A DNA stretch of 64,000 nucleotides from Acanthosepion lycidas (taxonomy: Eukaryota > Mollusca > Cephalopoda > Sepiida > Sepiidae). Of this stretch, positions 21,501 through 37,100 are shown piece after piece; position 1 is the first letter of the stretch, and every line of letters begins with the position of its first letter. The position numbers and the translations under genes were made by a program. The stretch spans positions 60,064,342 through 60,128,341 of the forward strand of contig OZ010574.1 in the NCBI GenBank assembly GCA_963932145.1. The letters are read 5' to 3'. The notes under the pieces are model-generated. The model was not told where the DNA came from and ran no database searches. It saw only the letters and a list, made by a program, of their open reading frames with translations.

Positions 21501-23325
21501 TTTAATGATCAAATTTTTTCTTGATATTCATTAGGTTTAATAAATTTGTACTTCATTTCTTTCATACTTTTGGAGTAGTAGTATTCAGCCTCACTGACAT
21601 ACCAAGTGAAAACGGACAGTCAATCAATTTTAATGTCAGCGAGGTCTGTTCAGATGTGTGATGCAGTATAATGGATAATTGTTCAAAGCGAGAAATCAGA
21701 TATCCGAGTTCAAATTCCAGCCAGGTTTGTTACATTTACTTATGCACAAAGGTAAGAATCCATCTCTTCTACCCCATCCCAGTTAAATAGCAAGATAAAC
21801 TGTCTACTGCAGAAAGAAACAGCAGCTTACTGTGAGAAAATATTCTGTCTAGTCAGTCATGAATCGAAAGAGACATGATCACCCAAGCGTGTATCATTAG
21901 CGCAGGTAGATTTTGGAATTATGGTATTGCACTCAATTTGAAAGTTTGGGTTTGACATCATAAATAATGAGAAAATATTTTTTTCCAAATTGTTACTGAT
22001 TTTTGAGGAAACAAGTTTGAAGATTATGTTTAGACTTGATTTGGTTTGTTTTACTTCATATCAACCTCAATAGGTTATTTAATGCCAACAAGAGTTTTAT
22101 TGCTGCTAATATTTTTTCCAAAAATGTATTGCTGCTAATATTTTTTCCTCAAAAATGTATTGCTGGTACTAATTTTTCTTCAAAAAATTTATTGCTGGTA
22201 CTAATTTTTTGGCAAAAAATTTATTGCTGGTACTAAATTTTCTTCAAAAATGTATTGCTGGTACTAATTTTTTGGCAAAAAATTTATTGCTTGTACTAAT
22301 TTTTCTTCAAAAATTTATTGCTGGTACTAATTTTTCTTCAAAAAATTTATTGCTGGTACTAATTTTTCTTCAAAAAATTTATTGCTTGTACTAATTTTTT
22401 GGCAAAAAATTTATTGCTGGTATTAAAACTTATTTTTACACTTTCACAGTGTTTTGACCTCAGTTTGTGGGAACACCAGCAATTAAGAGGTGGTTCCACA
22501 TTCCTCAAAACTTCCTGATCAGAGGCCTTGCTGTCAAACAGTTTATCATCTTACCCAGGACACAGATCTAGTTTATCGCCATTTCCAGGACACGATTATG
22601 TTTAGATTAAAAATTGTCATGTTGGAGTTTCATTTGGGTGAGCAGTGAAAGTTTGACCATCGCACATATTATCAATTCATTTATACAGTTGGTGGCAAAA
22701 ATACCTCACATATATACTCCTCACGCAATGGTTAAGATATTAGCGACAATGGTGTCTTCATTGAGCTAATGCCTTACCATTATGTGGAAGGTATTTCTAC
22801 AAGATATGTATGGGAGGTATTTTGCCACATCCCGTACGATCACTGGCAATTTCTTTTCCATAATCCACACAAAACACAGATTTTCAATCTCTTGAAACAA
22901 TTTCTACACAATTTATTAAGTTTGCTCATTTTCCTTAATGGCCTGAAAAATGTTTTTTTAATTGCTCCCTATGTTTTGAGTATGCTATGGAGTGTTGACA
23001 TTTCATACAAAGTCTGCCAAACCTATTCCACTTTTGTTTAAAAATTATTTCCTTCTTAATTTCTATGGTAATCAATATCCTCACATGATTCCATCGACCC
23101 ATGATTATGTTTTTACTTTAAAGAAAAAATACCATTTTCAATATAAAACATGAAAATATACCGGTTGATAGTTTACAACACAAAATGAGGACACAATATG
23201 GGAACTGAGCTGGTATTGAGAATACTCTTGGTCATATACGCATGGGATTTATCATTCAGTTTTAAGCTGGTTAAGCTAATTTAATCTTCTTCAGTAAAAC
23301 TGTTATTCAATTTGTTCATTTTGCA

Positions 23326-23362
<37 letters not shown>

Positions 23363-26300
23363 ACACACACATCTCAGCATCCTAGGTATGACGATAAACT
23401 ACATCCACATCCTGGGTATGACGATAAACTACATCTGCGTTCTGGGTAAGACGATAAACTACATCCAACAGCAAGGCCTGTGATCAGAAGGTTTTCAGGA
23501 GTGTGGAACCACCTCTTAATTGCTAGTGTTCCCAGGTCCACCCTGACCCAGGGTGGTAGCACCTGTTAGGGTCCCCACTATGAGCAAATAGTTAACCCCC
23601 AAAACTAAGGTAAAAAGCATTATAAAATATTACCAGCAATAAGTTTTTGAAGAAAAAACTATTACCAGCCATACATTTTTGAGGAAAAAATATTAACAGA
23701 AATAGATTTTTGACAAAAAAAAAAATATTACCAGGAAAAAAAAAAAAAGAAGTTAAATGACCCATTGAGGTTGATATGCCATAAAACAAAACAAAACAAA
23801 CCAAACCACACACCTCACTGTACATATTTTCTAACTCAAACAATATTCAAACGTTCTGTTTCATAAACTTACCTGCAACCTGGACATAGTCATCATATTC
23901 AATCATACCGATGTGCGGGTTGAGTGTAGTAAAAGGGTAAGCTGCCACCTTGGGCCGAGCCCGAGATATTGCTCTTAACAAAGTGGATTTACCCACATTT
24001 GGAAAGCCAATCTGTTTAAAAAAAAAAAAAAAAAAAATGGGACAATAAAAATAACAGGCGAGAAAAAATTTTACAGGTTACCTTTGTAAAAAAAAAAATA
24101 AATAATATCAGAAAGACAAGAAGTTGAAAAAAAAAAAAAACCCCTCCCTCTTCCCTAACAAACTAAAGACAATGGAATAATTACATTTCTTCTGTCTTTG
24201 CTTCATTATTATTCAACAAGCAAACTTGTCAGATTTTTGCAATAAGTTTCTGCTAATTTCCTAAGCAAAATATATTGCAACTACGAGCTGAAGTAACTGT
24301 CTGTAATGGCTAAGAGGTAATTGCCTGGGACTGAAATACATTATGATAACAGTTGAATAATTTCTTAATAGTGTAATGATGAGCTAATCAAATTCCTGAA
24401 TTGGCAATGAAATATATTTTATTACTTAAACGTTATTTCTAAAGTAATAAAATCTGTCAGATTATTAAATAAAAGTCCATCACTTCTTTAGAAAGTTTAC
24501 CTTAGGATACAAAACTGAGCAGATATGAGTGTTTTGAGAGTTGGAGAAAGATTTGCATTTATAAGGCATTATTCAACTTTGCTAGATTGTTGACACACAC
24601 CATGGCCAAGACGGTCTAAAAACAGCACCTACTCAAATATGGGTATCCACTAAAAATAATGCCCAAGTATTAGGGTGGTGCAAAAATAATGACGTAATAA
24701 TGTCGTTTTTTGACGTATTTTTTAACGTCAAAAAACGACATTATTACGTCATTATTTTTGCACCAACCTAATAATTAAATCTGCTCTTTCAAAGTGCACA
24801 AACAGCTTTGACATTGATAATAAAAGAAAAATTAAAGTCTTACACTGAACAGTTACAAACAGTAATTGTTATTATAAAACATTTCTGAATAGAGAATTTT
24901 TTTTTTCATATTCAGGCTTTCTCATCCATCTGTGAAAAGTCCATGAGAATACCTACATTGAGCCAGGTCTTAGAAAGACTTCTGGTAATAAAGCAAAATG
25001 GAATAATGACCAAAATCTATACTTACTAAGCCAACATGTGCTAAGGTTTGCAGTTCAACCGACAAATGAAGATTTTGTCCTAAGGCTCCTTCTTCGACAG
25101 TTGTTGGTGCTCTTTCCTCATTGGTCAAGAAAAATCGGTTCCCTTTGCCACCAGCCCCACCCCTTGCAGCCAGGAAATAGTGATTACTCCGTTTAAGGTT
25201 AGCAAGGATTTTTTTCTCACTGTTCCGCACAACTGAACCAATAGGCACCTGTGAAATGAAAAGAAAGAAAGTTGTCGGTTAGCATTGCATAACTTTTTAA
25301 CGATTGTAGGTGGCAGGAAAAGAAACTATTAGAATAGACAGTTGCTTGTTGAACAGTAAAGGAGTGATAACTAATTCTCAATCTAGCAGCACATTTAAAT
25401 TCATGCAATTGAGGCACCAGTGAAAAAAAGCTCATCAAAACAATAGCCATGAAAATATTTATAGAAATGAAAGAGAAAAGCCATATCACGTTGGTAAGAA
25501 AGTGACTAAAGTCAATATACCAGGTCAGGATTGATTTCATCACAGACACTTCTTTGAATTTCGTCAAGAATCTCAAGACATACAGTCAAATTAATCAAAT
25601 TCTTTACTTAAAAAGATGTTACTCTTTCAAATGATTTCTACTAGTTCTTTCTTTCTTTCTTTAGGAGGTGGGATGTGTAGGTGGCTTGAAATCAATGTCA
25701 CCTTACCTTGTTTTTGTTTTTTTTGTTTTTTTTTTTTTATTGAATTTTACCAACCCTTGCTTTGAGCTGGTAGCCTAGATGGTCAGTAAAACCAAAACTC
25801 TTGTAGAAATGCATGGACACATCTAAAAACATATTTAGCCAAGATAGGTAACAAAGTGTCAGTAAAAACATAAATTTTGTCTTTAAAAAAGTTACTTTTC
25901 AAAATAAGTAAATTGTTTGACTATCTCCCAGGCAATAAAAATATATTCTCCACCTATCCCCTATTTCCTCTTCCTCTCTGCACTTCACTGCAGCCTGTCA
26001 ATTTCAACCAAAGTGTTTCTAAACAGTGAAAAAGTAGAAAGTGAGCCAACACATCCATTTTATTCATTTTAAAAAAGGTATTAATTAAAAAAAAAAAAAA
26101 AGTTATGTTCTATCAATTTTAAAAAATTGAACTATCATTAAATGTAAATACAGCTTTTATATTGAATTTATAAATTTAATTAAAAAAAAACTTTGTTGTC
26201 AAAATTCTCAAAAAATATACTTTGTTAACTGAACTGTTTTCGTACTGAATTTTTGCATTTGAATTTAAAAACTTTTGTTCTGTCAATTTAAAAAAACAAA

Positions 26301-28078
26301 CAAAAAAATTTTGTTCTGTCATAATTCTCAAAAAATGTTTTTTAATTGAACTGTGATTAAAAGTAAATACTGATTTTGTTTTAAATTTAATGATTCAATT
26401 GAAAAAAGAAGAAAAAGTTGCTCTGTCAAGTTAAGTGATTTGGCATGATTAGAACTGCTTTTTGGTATGATAATGACAAAAACACTTAGTCTGTAGCCCT
26501 GCAGTTTAACACTAGAATTTATTAAGAAACTTTAGTTGGGACCCATCCAAATCACCACCTGTAGGACCTGGGGACTCACTACATTAAAAACCTATCAGTA
26601 TCATTGTATAAACACACACACACACACACACACACAGATATCTCCACAGAAACCAGATACCAAAGGTTTAAAATTAATTTTAAAAAATGAAAAACACTTT
26701 CTTGAAGTTTTTATTTATTTTTAATTTCAAGCTAATAGATTAAATCTGATATTTCCAATAAGCAAAATACTTTAAATTGAGTGGAAGGAGTTTTCATTTT
26801 GAAATTGCTAAATGTTGATTTTAGCACCATTTTTAGCCATCATGATGTAATTCTCTTTATCAAAAATCTTTCAAAAGCAAAATATACTTTTCTCAAACTT
26901 TATCTGAGGAATATTAGCTAATCTAAAGTTTAATTAATCTGATTTGAAACAAATATATTGCAGAAATGCATTTTTTAACATAGCAGTAGCTGTTTATTTA
27001 AGGTGTTGACAGGTTGACTGATAGCAGGAAGTTTATCAAATTTTTCTCTACAGTGAATATAGCTATATGAGGAATATAACATAAGCATCATTTTAATATA
27101 ATTTTTAATACCCAGTAATCTTAAAAATTTACGAAAATATTCTCTGTAATCAAATGTTTATTGAATTTTAAATACTTTGGCTTTAAATTTACTAAAGTTA
27201 TTGTTCTTATTTTTTGGATAATGTTATGTATGGATGTCCATATTTACAAAAAATCCATACATTTATACACATAAAAAAAATTAATTTTAAAATATTGGGG
27301 TGAGGGTCAATATAATGTGGTAAGCTTTTCCATTTATAATTAGTAAATATAGTTTTTAACTTAATATCACCTAACGAGTACAAATTAATACAGAATTATA
27401 AAAGATTTAAAACTTCATAAATTATGCTAGTTAAAATTTTTAGAAAAATGAAATAATTCTTGTAAAAATTCATTATTCATCAAAAAACGTTTTTCTAATT
27501 AAATAATGTCTTATTTTTATTGCATTTTTTATTTTACAATTCAGAGCTGATTTTCAGTAACTCAGGGTCTGTTTTACAAAAAAAATTTTCATTCTCCAAG
27601 GATGTTTGCATATGACCAATATAAACATTAAGTGATACAAAGATTAATTTCTTGAAATTTCATAAAATTAAATGTTGCAGGGGAGGGGAGATAATAGATG
27701 TAAAAAAAAAAAAAAAATGAAAAAAAATTAAATATTTTTACCAAAAATTTCTAAGAAACAAACAATTCTAAAATAATTTTGTTCATTTATGAGTAAGTCC
27801 TGAAAGTTTTATGAAAATCTGACAATTATTTGATTTTTGCAAGAATTTCCAAATCAATGCATTTTTTCAATGCAAAAAAGACACATGAATTTCCTATATT
27901 AATCTTTAGTTTTGATGCAAGAAAAACAAGATTTTTAATCAAAATATCAAACATTCTGAAAAGGAACAAAAAAATAATAATAATAAAATGCTTTGTTCTT
28001 TCCTCTTAATAATTGTTTTTATTAAGCTTGGGGTATTTTTTTTATCATGGTATGGTCATTTGTGAATCTATGGAGGTA

Positions 28079-28122
<44 letters not shown>

Positions 28123-31100
28123 TATACACACACACATTATATATACAAACATACACAAGGATATGTTATGTGCTGAAAGTTCTTGGCCTAACCAAGCCCT
28201 TTAAAAAAAAAAATTAAATCAATACTTCATCAGATTTTGGAAAGTAGGTCAGGTCAAGAACTGTTCAGTGATTTCTTGATGTGCAATTTTCTGTGTCAAA
28301 TCATTCACAGACTGCACAGATACAACTCTGATCCTCAGCAAGCCGTGCAGACATGGCACCAACCTCAGGAACAGTGAACAGAAAATTACACTGATCGTAT
28401 GCAGAAGGCTGGGAAAAGTCCATAGAGATTCTGATACTTGACATATTGATCCAAAGATTTTTATAGCTAATCATTAGCATACCTTAACTGTTGTGTGTTT
28501 TGCATTCTTTCCATGACAGTTTTTGTTCATACCATTATTCCCATCAGCGCCTCGTATAATAGACTTCAAATGTCCCAAAGATTTTACATTCCTGGAGGCT
28601 GAAAAGCAAAACAAAATATTAAAGCAAAAGTGAAAGGCATGTTCAGGAAGAAACATTTAAATATCCCCACCCCACCCCCGATTAAAACTGGCTTCATTAA
28701 TAATTCTGATTACCATATATAATTGAATATAGTGGAAGTTTTTATGATCAGTTTTTTTATGCAAAATAAAGGAAAGGTTGCCCTAGACAAAGTTAATACT
28801 TTTGAAGAGGTTAAAAAAAAAATCATGCTATATGGTTGCACTATGTACAGGTAAATATTTTTCATGAGATTAAAGTTCAAGCAAAAAACTTCAGGTGTGG
28901 TACTACACATGAAGTTGGCTTATACACGAGTATATACAGTAATATTTACTTTCATCTTAATGACAAATAGCTAGAACATTCAACCAAACTACCTTGAAGC
29001 AAGAGACAGGAGTTTAAGTCTGACAACATTTCCTTTATCTATGATCCATGTTGTCCAGCCAATGAGGTAGACGGATTGTATAAATAAAAAGGGAATGAAC
29101 ACTGACTAAAACAGCAAAAATTAATAAAAAAAAAATTAATAATAATAGTTCACAATGCTTCATCTAATCAAAAATGAAAAAGAAAGTAAATACCATTAAA
29201 ACAATAAAAATGGCCAACAATGCTTCCTCTAATAAAAAATGAATATGAAAGTAAATACCATTAAAGCAATTAATAAAAATGGCCAACAATACTTCATCTA
29301 ATCAATAATGAAGACGAAAGTAAATACCATTAAAGCAATTAATAAAAATGGCCAACAATGCTTCATCTAATCAATAATGAAGACGAAAGTAAATACCATT
29401 AAAACAATTAATAAATATGGCCAACAATGCTTCATCTAATCAATAATGAAGACGAAACTAAATACCATTAAAACAATTAATAAATATGGCCAACAATGCT
29501 TCATCTAATCAATAATAAAGATGAAAGTAAATACCATTAAAACAATTAATAAAAGTGGCCAGCAATGCTTCATCTAATCAATAATAAAGATGAAAGTAAA
29601 TACCATTAAAACAATTAATAAAAGTGGCCAGCAATGCTTCATCTAATCAATAATAAAGATGAAAGTAAATACCATTAAAACAATTAATAAATATGGCCAA
29701 CAATGCTTCATCTAATCAATAATGAAGACGAAAATAAATACCATTAAAACAATTAATAAATGTGGCCAACAATGCTTCATCTAATCAATAATGAAGACGA
29801 AAATAAATACCATTAAAACAATTAATAAATGTGGCCAACAATGCTTCATCTAATCAATAATGAAGACGAAAATAAATACCATTAAAACAATTAATAAATG
29901 TGGCCAGCAATGCTTCATCTAATCAATAATGAAGACGAAAGTAAATACCATTAAAACAATAAATGTGGCCAACAATGCTTCATCTAATCAATAATGAAGA
30001 TGAAAGTAAATACCATTAAAACAATTAATAAATATGGCCAACAATGCTTCATCTAATCAATAATGAAGACGAAACTAAATACCATTAAAACAATTAATAA
30101 ATATGGCCAACAATGCTTCATCTAATCAATAATAAAGATGAAAGTAAATACCATTAAAACAATTAATAAAAGTGGCCAACAATGCTTCATCTAATCAATA
30201 ATGAAGATGAAAGTAAATACCATTAAAACAATTAATAAATATGGCCAACAATGCTTCATCTAATCAATAATAAAGATGAAAGTAAATACCATTAAAACAA
30301 TTAATAAAAGTGGCCAACAATGCTTCATCTAATCAATAATGAAGATGAAAGTAAATACCATTAAAACAATTAATAAATGTGGCCAACAATGCTTCATCTA
30401 ATCAATAATGAAGACGAAAATAAATACCATTAAAACAATTAATAAATGTGGCCAACAATGCTTCATCTAATCAATAATGAAGACGAAAATAAATACCATT
30501 AAAACAATTGATAAATGTGGCCAGCAATGCTTCATCTAATCAATAATGAAGATGAAAGTAAATACCATTAAAACAATTAATGTGGCCAACAATGCTTCAT
30601 CTAATCAATAATGAAGACAAAAGTAAATACCATTAAAACAATTAATAAATGTGGCCAACAATGCTTCATCTAATCAATAATGAAGACGAAAGTAAATACC
30701 ATTAAAACAATTAATAAATATGGCCAACAATGCTTCATCTAATCAATAATGAAGACGAAACTAAATACCATTAAAACAATTAATAAATATGGCCAACAAT
30801 GCTTCATCTAATCAATAATAAAGATGAAAGTAAATACCATTAAAACAATTAATAAAAGTGGCCAGCAATGCTTCATCTAATCAATAATAAAGATGAAAGT
30901 AAATACCATTAAAACAATTAATAAAAGTGGCCAGCAATGCTTCATCTAATCAATAATAAAGATGAAAGTAAATACCATTAAAACAATTAATAAATATGGC
31001 CAACAATGCTTCATCTAATCAATAATGAAGACGAAAATAAATACCATTAAAACAATTAATAAATGTGGCCAACAATGCTTCATCTAATCAATAATGAAGA

Positions 31101-34100
31101 CGAAAATAAATACCATTAAAACAATTAATAAATGTGGCCAACAATGCTTCATCTAATCAATAATGAAGACGAAAATAAATACCATTAAAACAATTAATAA
31201 ATGTGGCCAGCAATGCTTCATCTAATCAATAATGAAGACGAAAGTAAATACCATTAAAACAATAAATGTGGCCAACAATGCTTCATCTAATCAATAATGA
31301 AGATGAAAGTAAATACCATTAAAACAATTAATAAATATGGCCAACAATGCTTCATCTAATCAATAATGAAGACGAAACTAAATACCATTAAAACAATTAA
31401 TAAATATGGCCAACAATGCTTCATCTAATCAATAATAAAGATGAAAGTAAATACCATTAAAACAATTAATAAAAGTGGCCAACAATGCTTCATCTAATCA
31501 ATAATGAAGATGAAAGTAAATACCATTAAAACAATTAATAAATATGGCCAACAATGCTTCATCTAATCAATAATAAAGATGAAAGTAAATACCATTAAAA
31601 CAATTAATAAAAGTGGCCAACAATGCTTCATCTAATCAATAATGAAGATGAAAGTAAATACCATTAAAACAATTAATAAATGTGGCCAACAATGCTTCAT
31701 CTAATCAATAATGAAGACGAAAATAAATACCATTAAAACAATTAATAAATGTGGCCAACAATGCTTCATCTAATCAATAATGAAGACGAAAATAAATACC
31801 ATTAAAACAATTGATAAATGTGGCCAGCAATGCTTCATCTAATCAATAATGAAGATGAAAGTAAATACCATTAAAACAATTAATGTGGCCAACAATGCTT
31901 CATCTAATCAATAATGAAGACAAAAGTAAATACCATTAAAACAATTAATAAATGTGGCCAACAATGCTTCATCTAATCAATAATGAAGACGAAAATAAAT
32001 ACCATTAAAACAATTAATAAATGTGGCCAGCAATGCTTCATCTAATCAATAATGAAGATGAAAGTAAATACCATTAAAACAATTAATGTGGCCAACAATG
32101 CTTCATCTAATCAATAATGAAGACAAAAGTAAATACCATTAAAACAATTAATAAATGTGGCCAACAATGCTTCATCTAATCAATAATGAAGACGAAAGTA
32201 AATACCATGAAAACAATTAATAAATGTGGCCAACAATGCTTCATCTAATCAATAATGAAGACGAAAATAAATACCATTAAAACAATTAATAAATGTGGCC
32301 AGCAATGCTTCATCTAATCAATAATGAAGACGAAAGTAAATACCATTAAAACAATTAATGTGGCCAACAATGCTTCATCTAATCAATAATGAAGACGAAA
32401 GTAAATACCATTAAAACAATTAATAAATATGGCCAACAATGCTTCATCTAATGAAAAATGAAGATGAAATTAAATACTAGTTATTTTCCATGATATAAAA
32501 TAATTGGAGATCAAATGGGGTGAAAAAAACTTTCACTTGCAGAATGTAATATGAAAACACATGTGATTTTTTCCATTTAATGTGCAAGTGATTTTAAATT
32601 TAAGTGAACTGGCTCTAAAGTGATCATTTATTTATCTTGTACATATCTTGCCTCATCTCACACTTGTCAAAGGTTTACAAAATATGGAACATCCTGGGTT
32701 TTTCCTGTCAACCATGACATCTGCAAATTCATGTTACATCTACCTGCAATGTTTTGTCCAATTCAGCCTTGCAGTTTAAGCATGAAGAACATTTGAATCA
32801 AGATCAAAATTATCCTCAGATCAATAACCAAGTTTTGATCGCTTCACTCATTCAACTTGGATAATGAAAAAAGAAAGAAAGAATATTTTTTTCTGTTTAT
32901 CACTAAAAAAATAAAAAAACGAACCTTCAAATATAATGTGACCACCATTACCACCATCGCCGCCATCAGGTCCAGCCCATTCAGTTTGCGGCAACTGCAA
33001 AAAGCTCAAGCAGCCATTTCCACCTTTCCCAGCAATGACCTGTACCTCTTTGAAATCCACAAAGTTTCGGTCCTTTCAGAAAATAATCAAAACAAATTTA
33101 AGATTATTATTAATTTTCAGAATAAGTCAAACAAGCAAATACAAGTGATTTTGCCAGTGTCATTCACTAAATCAGCAGCAAATCCATTGTCATTCATTAA
33201 ATCACTAAATCCAATAAACCAATATACTCCAACTTATTTGAACTATCGTTCTCATCTTCTTATAATTGATGTTATTATAGACGATGATGTTCTGTGTAGT
33301 TATTACTGTGTTATTTTTCTTCTTGTTCATTCTTACTGAACCAGAGTAGATGAATTTCAATACCTGATCCAGGGACTGATGATAGTACAACTTGATTAAC
33401 AAATATCTAAATTCACTATGCCACTGCTCCAAAGAACATCAGTTGTATATTTTTTTTTGGGGGGGGGGGGCTTTAAAACAAGAAACTGCATTGCAGACAA
33501 ACAATGTGTCTCTAACAACATCCTTAACAATCAAGGATGAGAAAAATTCAAATAAATCAAATGTCAAAATATACTGACAATACTCTGTCACAAATATCAA
33601 AACTCATAGCATTCTATACTACAGTTCTACTCATGGTGCAACTAAGGGCCAGAACTCGAAGGCCTATTGCAAAATGTTTGAATTTGGGAAATTATGAAAA
33701 AAGTTAAAACATTTTTAATATATGACTTCCATTAATTTTGTAGCAAAAAAGATCTGATTCATTTCTTTTTTTTAATGGTAAACAAAATTAAAATTAACCA
33801 TTTATTTTAAAATACCTTTTAGAAAAAAGAAAAAACAAATTACTTATAAAAAAATTTTATCATAAATATATTTGTTGCTATGAATAACAAAATCATAGTC
33901 TAGTCAGTGCCATAGGTGATGCACACTTCAGCGATCAGCTGTCATAGGTGATGCACACTTGGCCGATCAGCTGCCATAGGTGATGCACACTTGGCCGATC
34001 AGCTGTCATAGGTGATGCACACTTGGACAAGCAGGATTATTTTGATTAATGACTCATTAAGCAGAAGATTATCTTGCATTAGACTGCCGATTTTTTGTTT

Positions 34101-37100
34101 TTTTTCAGCCAATCAAGGCTATAGGGCCCACTCTATCCTGCTATTCAACACATAGCTGGGGGGAGAAGAGATGAATTCATACCTTTTCCCAAGGGTATCA
34201 GTACATGTAACAAACCCAACAGGAATTCGAACTCAGCTCTCCAATTTCTTGTTCTGAACCATTTTCCATGACACCATATCACAGATCCATATCAGTGTAT
34301 GACGATAAACTACATCTGGCAGCAAGGTCTCTGACTAGAAGGTTTTGAAGAGCGTGGAACCACCTAATTAATTGTTGCTATTCCCGAGGTGGTAGCATCT
34401 GTTAAGGCCCCAGCTATAGGCAAATGGTGAACACCCAAACTGAGGTCAAAACATCAAAATATAAAACTATGTTATGAAAAATTACCAGCAAAACATTTTT
34501 GGAAAAAAAAAAAAAACAAAAAAAAATTACCAAAGCTCACAAAATAAAATTTTGGCATTAAATAACCCGTAAGGAATTGATACGCCATTAAACAAAATAA
34601 ATCATATCAGAGAAAAAAAAATGCAAGAAAGATATTAAATTTATTTCATGACAAATGGCATTTTTAAATAAATTTCATGGTATAAAAACAGAATCGAGGA
34701 AAGTCTTCAGAAGAAAAGAAAATGTTTTGTAACATTTGTAAGAAAGGCTATAAAAAAAATTAGTTTAATAAATTATTTCTTTAAATTAAGTAAATTACTC
34801 CTTTTTTGGTCAGAGCTTACTTCCTCATCTAGACATTTTATTCTATTTTAATATATAACAGTATGAAATATGTTTAAAAAAATTCAACGTGCCTTTTTTT
34901 TGTTTACCTAGAAACAGAAATAGAGATTATACAAAAAAAATAAAGTTGATCATTAGTGCATTTGCTTTTATGAATGAAAAGTTAACAGAGAAGAATATTA
35001 AATTAACTTTAAGTGAAAAATATTAAAATACTTCCAAGATTCTTAAATTACATTTTTTAGTGAATTTCACACAAAACGTTTTGTTTTTGTCATAAATGTA
35101 AAATGTGGATAGTCTGAAGAAAATAAATCAATCCTGTACTAACTAAATTTATTCCAAGTGTAAAATCAAAAATTTCTTAAACCAATTACAGAATTGAACT
35201 ACAAACACAAACTAAAATGCATTGCTGCCAGTGGAACAAAGAGTTTTTGAAATAGGCCTCCAGCTTTAGTTGCACCATGAGTTAGCCTGTAGTATAGAAC
35301 AATATGAATCAAAACAAAAAAAAAATTATATTTGTCTATATTTCTGAGATGAGGTATTGTAACTATTTACATCATTAAAATTGTTGTCCTCATATTTATT
35401 GCCATATTCACAACGTTTCAGGCATTGTATGCGCCGATATTTTTCAAGTGATAAACATTGAAATTTCAAACCAAACCCTTTAAAAAAATTATCAATAAAT
35501 CAAGTAGAATCCCTTTTACCATTTCCACGTTTAGACTGCTTTAGGGATAGGAGAAATATTCAACTGCCAAAATTTAGAGTTGGGGAGGACAATGTTCAAA
35601 CAGCCACTTGAGGGGTTAATTGTAAAAGTGAGCCATGAAGAAGACTCATAACATGGTTGTAAATCTGTTATTTGTTGTTATTTTACAAAGTTTACATTAA
35701 TTTGAGCATAAGGCTACAAGTAGGAGCCACCCAGTGAGGACCAATCTCACTAGTAACACTCAATCAGTCCAGCTCATTAAGGCACACTTAATGTCTATCA
35801 TTCATTATTGGTGATCCAACTTCAGACATATTTGGCATATCATTTTATTTTTTTTAATGTCATGTTCCTTCATGCCCTCCACATCCTCCTTTTCCTGATG
35901 TATGAATTGCCATGAATTCTTGGAAAATGAATTCTTGAGCAGAGTGGTTTCCAGTTGCCCTCTTCACAGTTTTACAGAGCAATCTTTCTCCTCAACTGGC
36001 TGCCCACCCAAAGCTAGAGAATCCAGTCTACCCCACTATTTAGTCATTAACAGGTGTGGAAAAGAAAGGGATCCATACCCTCCCCAAGGGCATTCATACA
36101 AAAATGAAGGCAGCAAACTCGGTCATAATTTGAACACGAATCACCAATACCACTTTCTACACTGATAACTGTTAAACTAGCTCCCCATCAGTGCTAGGTA
36201 ATAAATAAAATAAAAATAGTGTTAGTCTGTAGTAACTCAGATTTTTTGGGATTCAGGTTTTTTGACAGTACATATCCTTTCTTTCGCTATTTTTACATTT
36301 AATGATTTTAGAAGCATAATTTTTTTGTTACATGCAACAATCAAGTTAGCATGCAACAATTAAAAATTAGCATGGCTGCTGCTAACTTCAAAGAGAGTGA
36401 CACATTAGGCCTTCTCAGGATAACATTTCCCGCTGACATGAAGTGGAAAGTTTATATTGAATCAATTGCTAGGTCTGCTACGAGGAAAATTAGTTTACTG
36501 TGTCATGCTATGTAATTCTTATCACTAGAATCTATTTTACATATTTATAAGCATGCCACTCGTTCATGTTTTGATCATTGCTACCACATCTGGCGATTCT
36601 GCCATGTATTTAGAGATTCTTCATAAAACACAAAGAAGAATCTGCAATGTTATTGGTGTTGATTTAGTATCTCAACTTCAGTCCTTTTTCCACTGCCATA
36701 ACATAGCTTCCCTGTGCCTTTTCTATAAATATTTTCATGGTAATTGTTCTGATGAACTTTCCTCTTTGGTAACTAAACTTCATGAATTTAACCACAGAAC
36801 TAGATTGTCAATATTACTTTACAGTTGAAATGGCGAGATGTAACCATAAATTCTATGCTAACAGTTTTTTTTCTTGCTTGTGGAACACATTTCCAACTTC
36901 TTTCCAACTCTTCAAAAATTTAAATGTAATGGCAATCATTATCTACTGTCTTCCCGATTACTCTTCTATTGTTCACTATTTACATTATTTGGACTATTGT
37001 CTTCATCTTTGTTGCCATATTTATCACATTTCGGCCCATTGTACGCTCCAGACTTCTTCAGGTGTTTGGAATGTCGAACTGAACCCTTTATTTTGCTCAC

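Larger units (their letters stand above)
33612..35299. mobile_element. DNA transposon relic with inverted ends, host to two SINEs
   Basis: Ends TTCTATACTACAG...ACTCATGGTGCAACTAA (33612) and its complement TTAGTTGCACCATGAGTTAG...CTGTAGTATAGAA (to 35299) form terminal repeats of about 50 bp with GGCCTATT further in. The interior holds a 4 x 32-bp tandem (33911-34026), a family A SINE (34085-34290) and a family B element (34295-34605). No transposase frame survives. Superfamily undetermined; no clear target duplication. Confidence 0.65.

Noticed and set aside
29148-32478. Regular array that might suggest CRISPR-like repeats
   Set aside because: Whole 69-bp units repeat with no unique spacers, and the array sits in an animal intron. 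It is a minisatellite.
32925-33072. GTPBP10 as the identity of the Obg-family gene
   Set aside because: HQNRGLG...FLRHIERC and [13 protein letters not shown] are much closer to MTG2/GTPBP5 than to GTPBP10 as I recall them. A tree would settle it.
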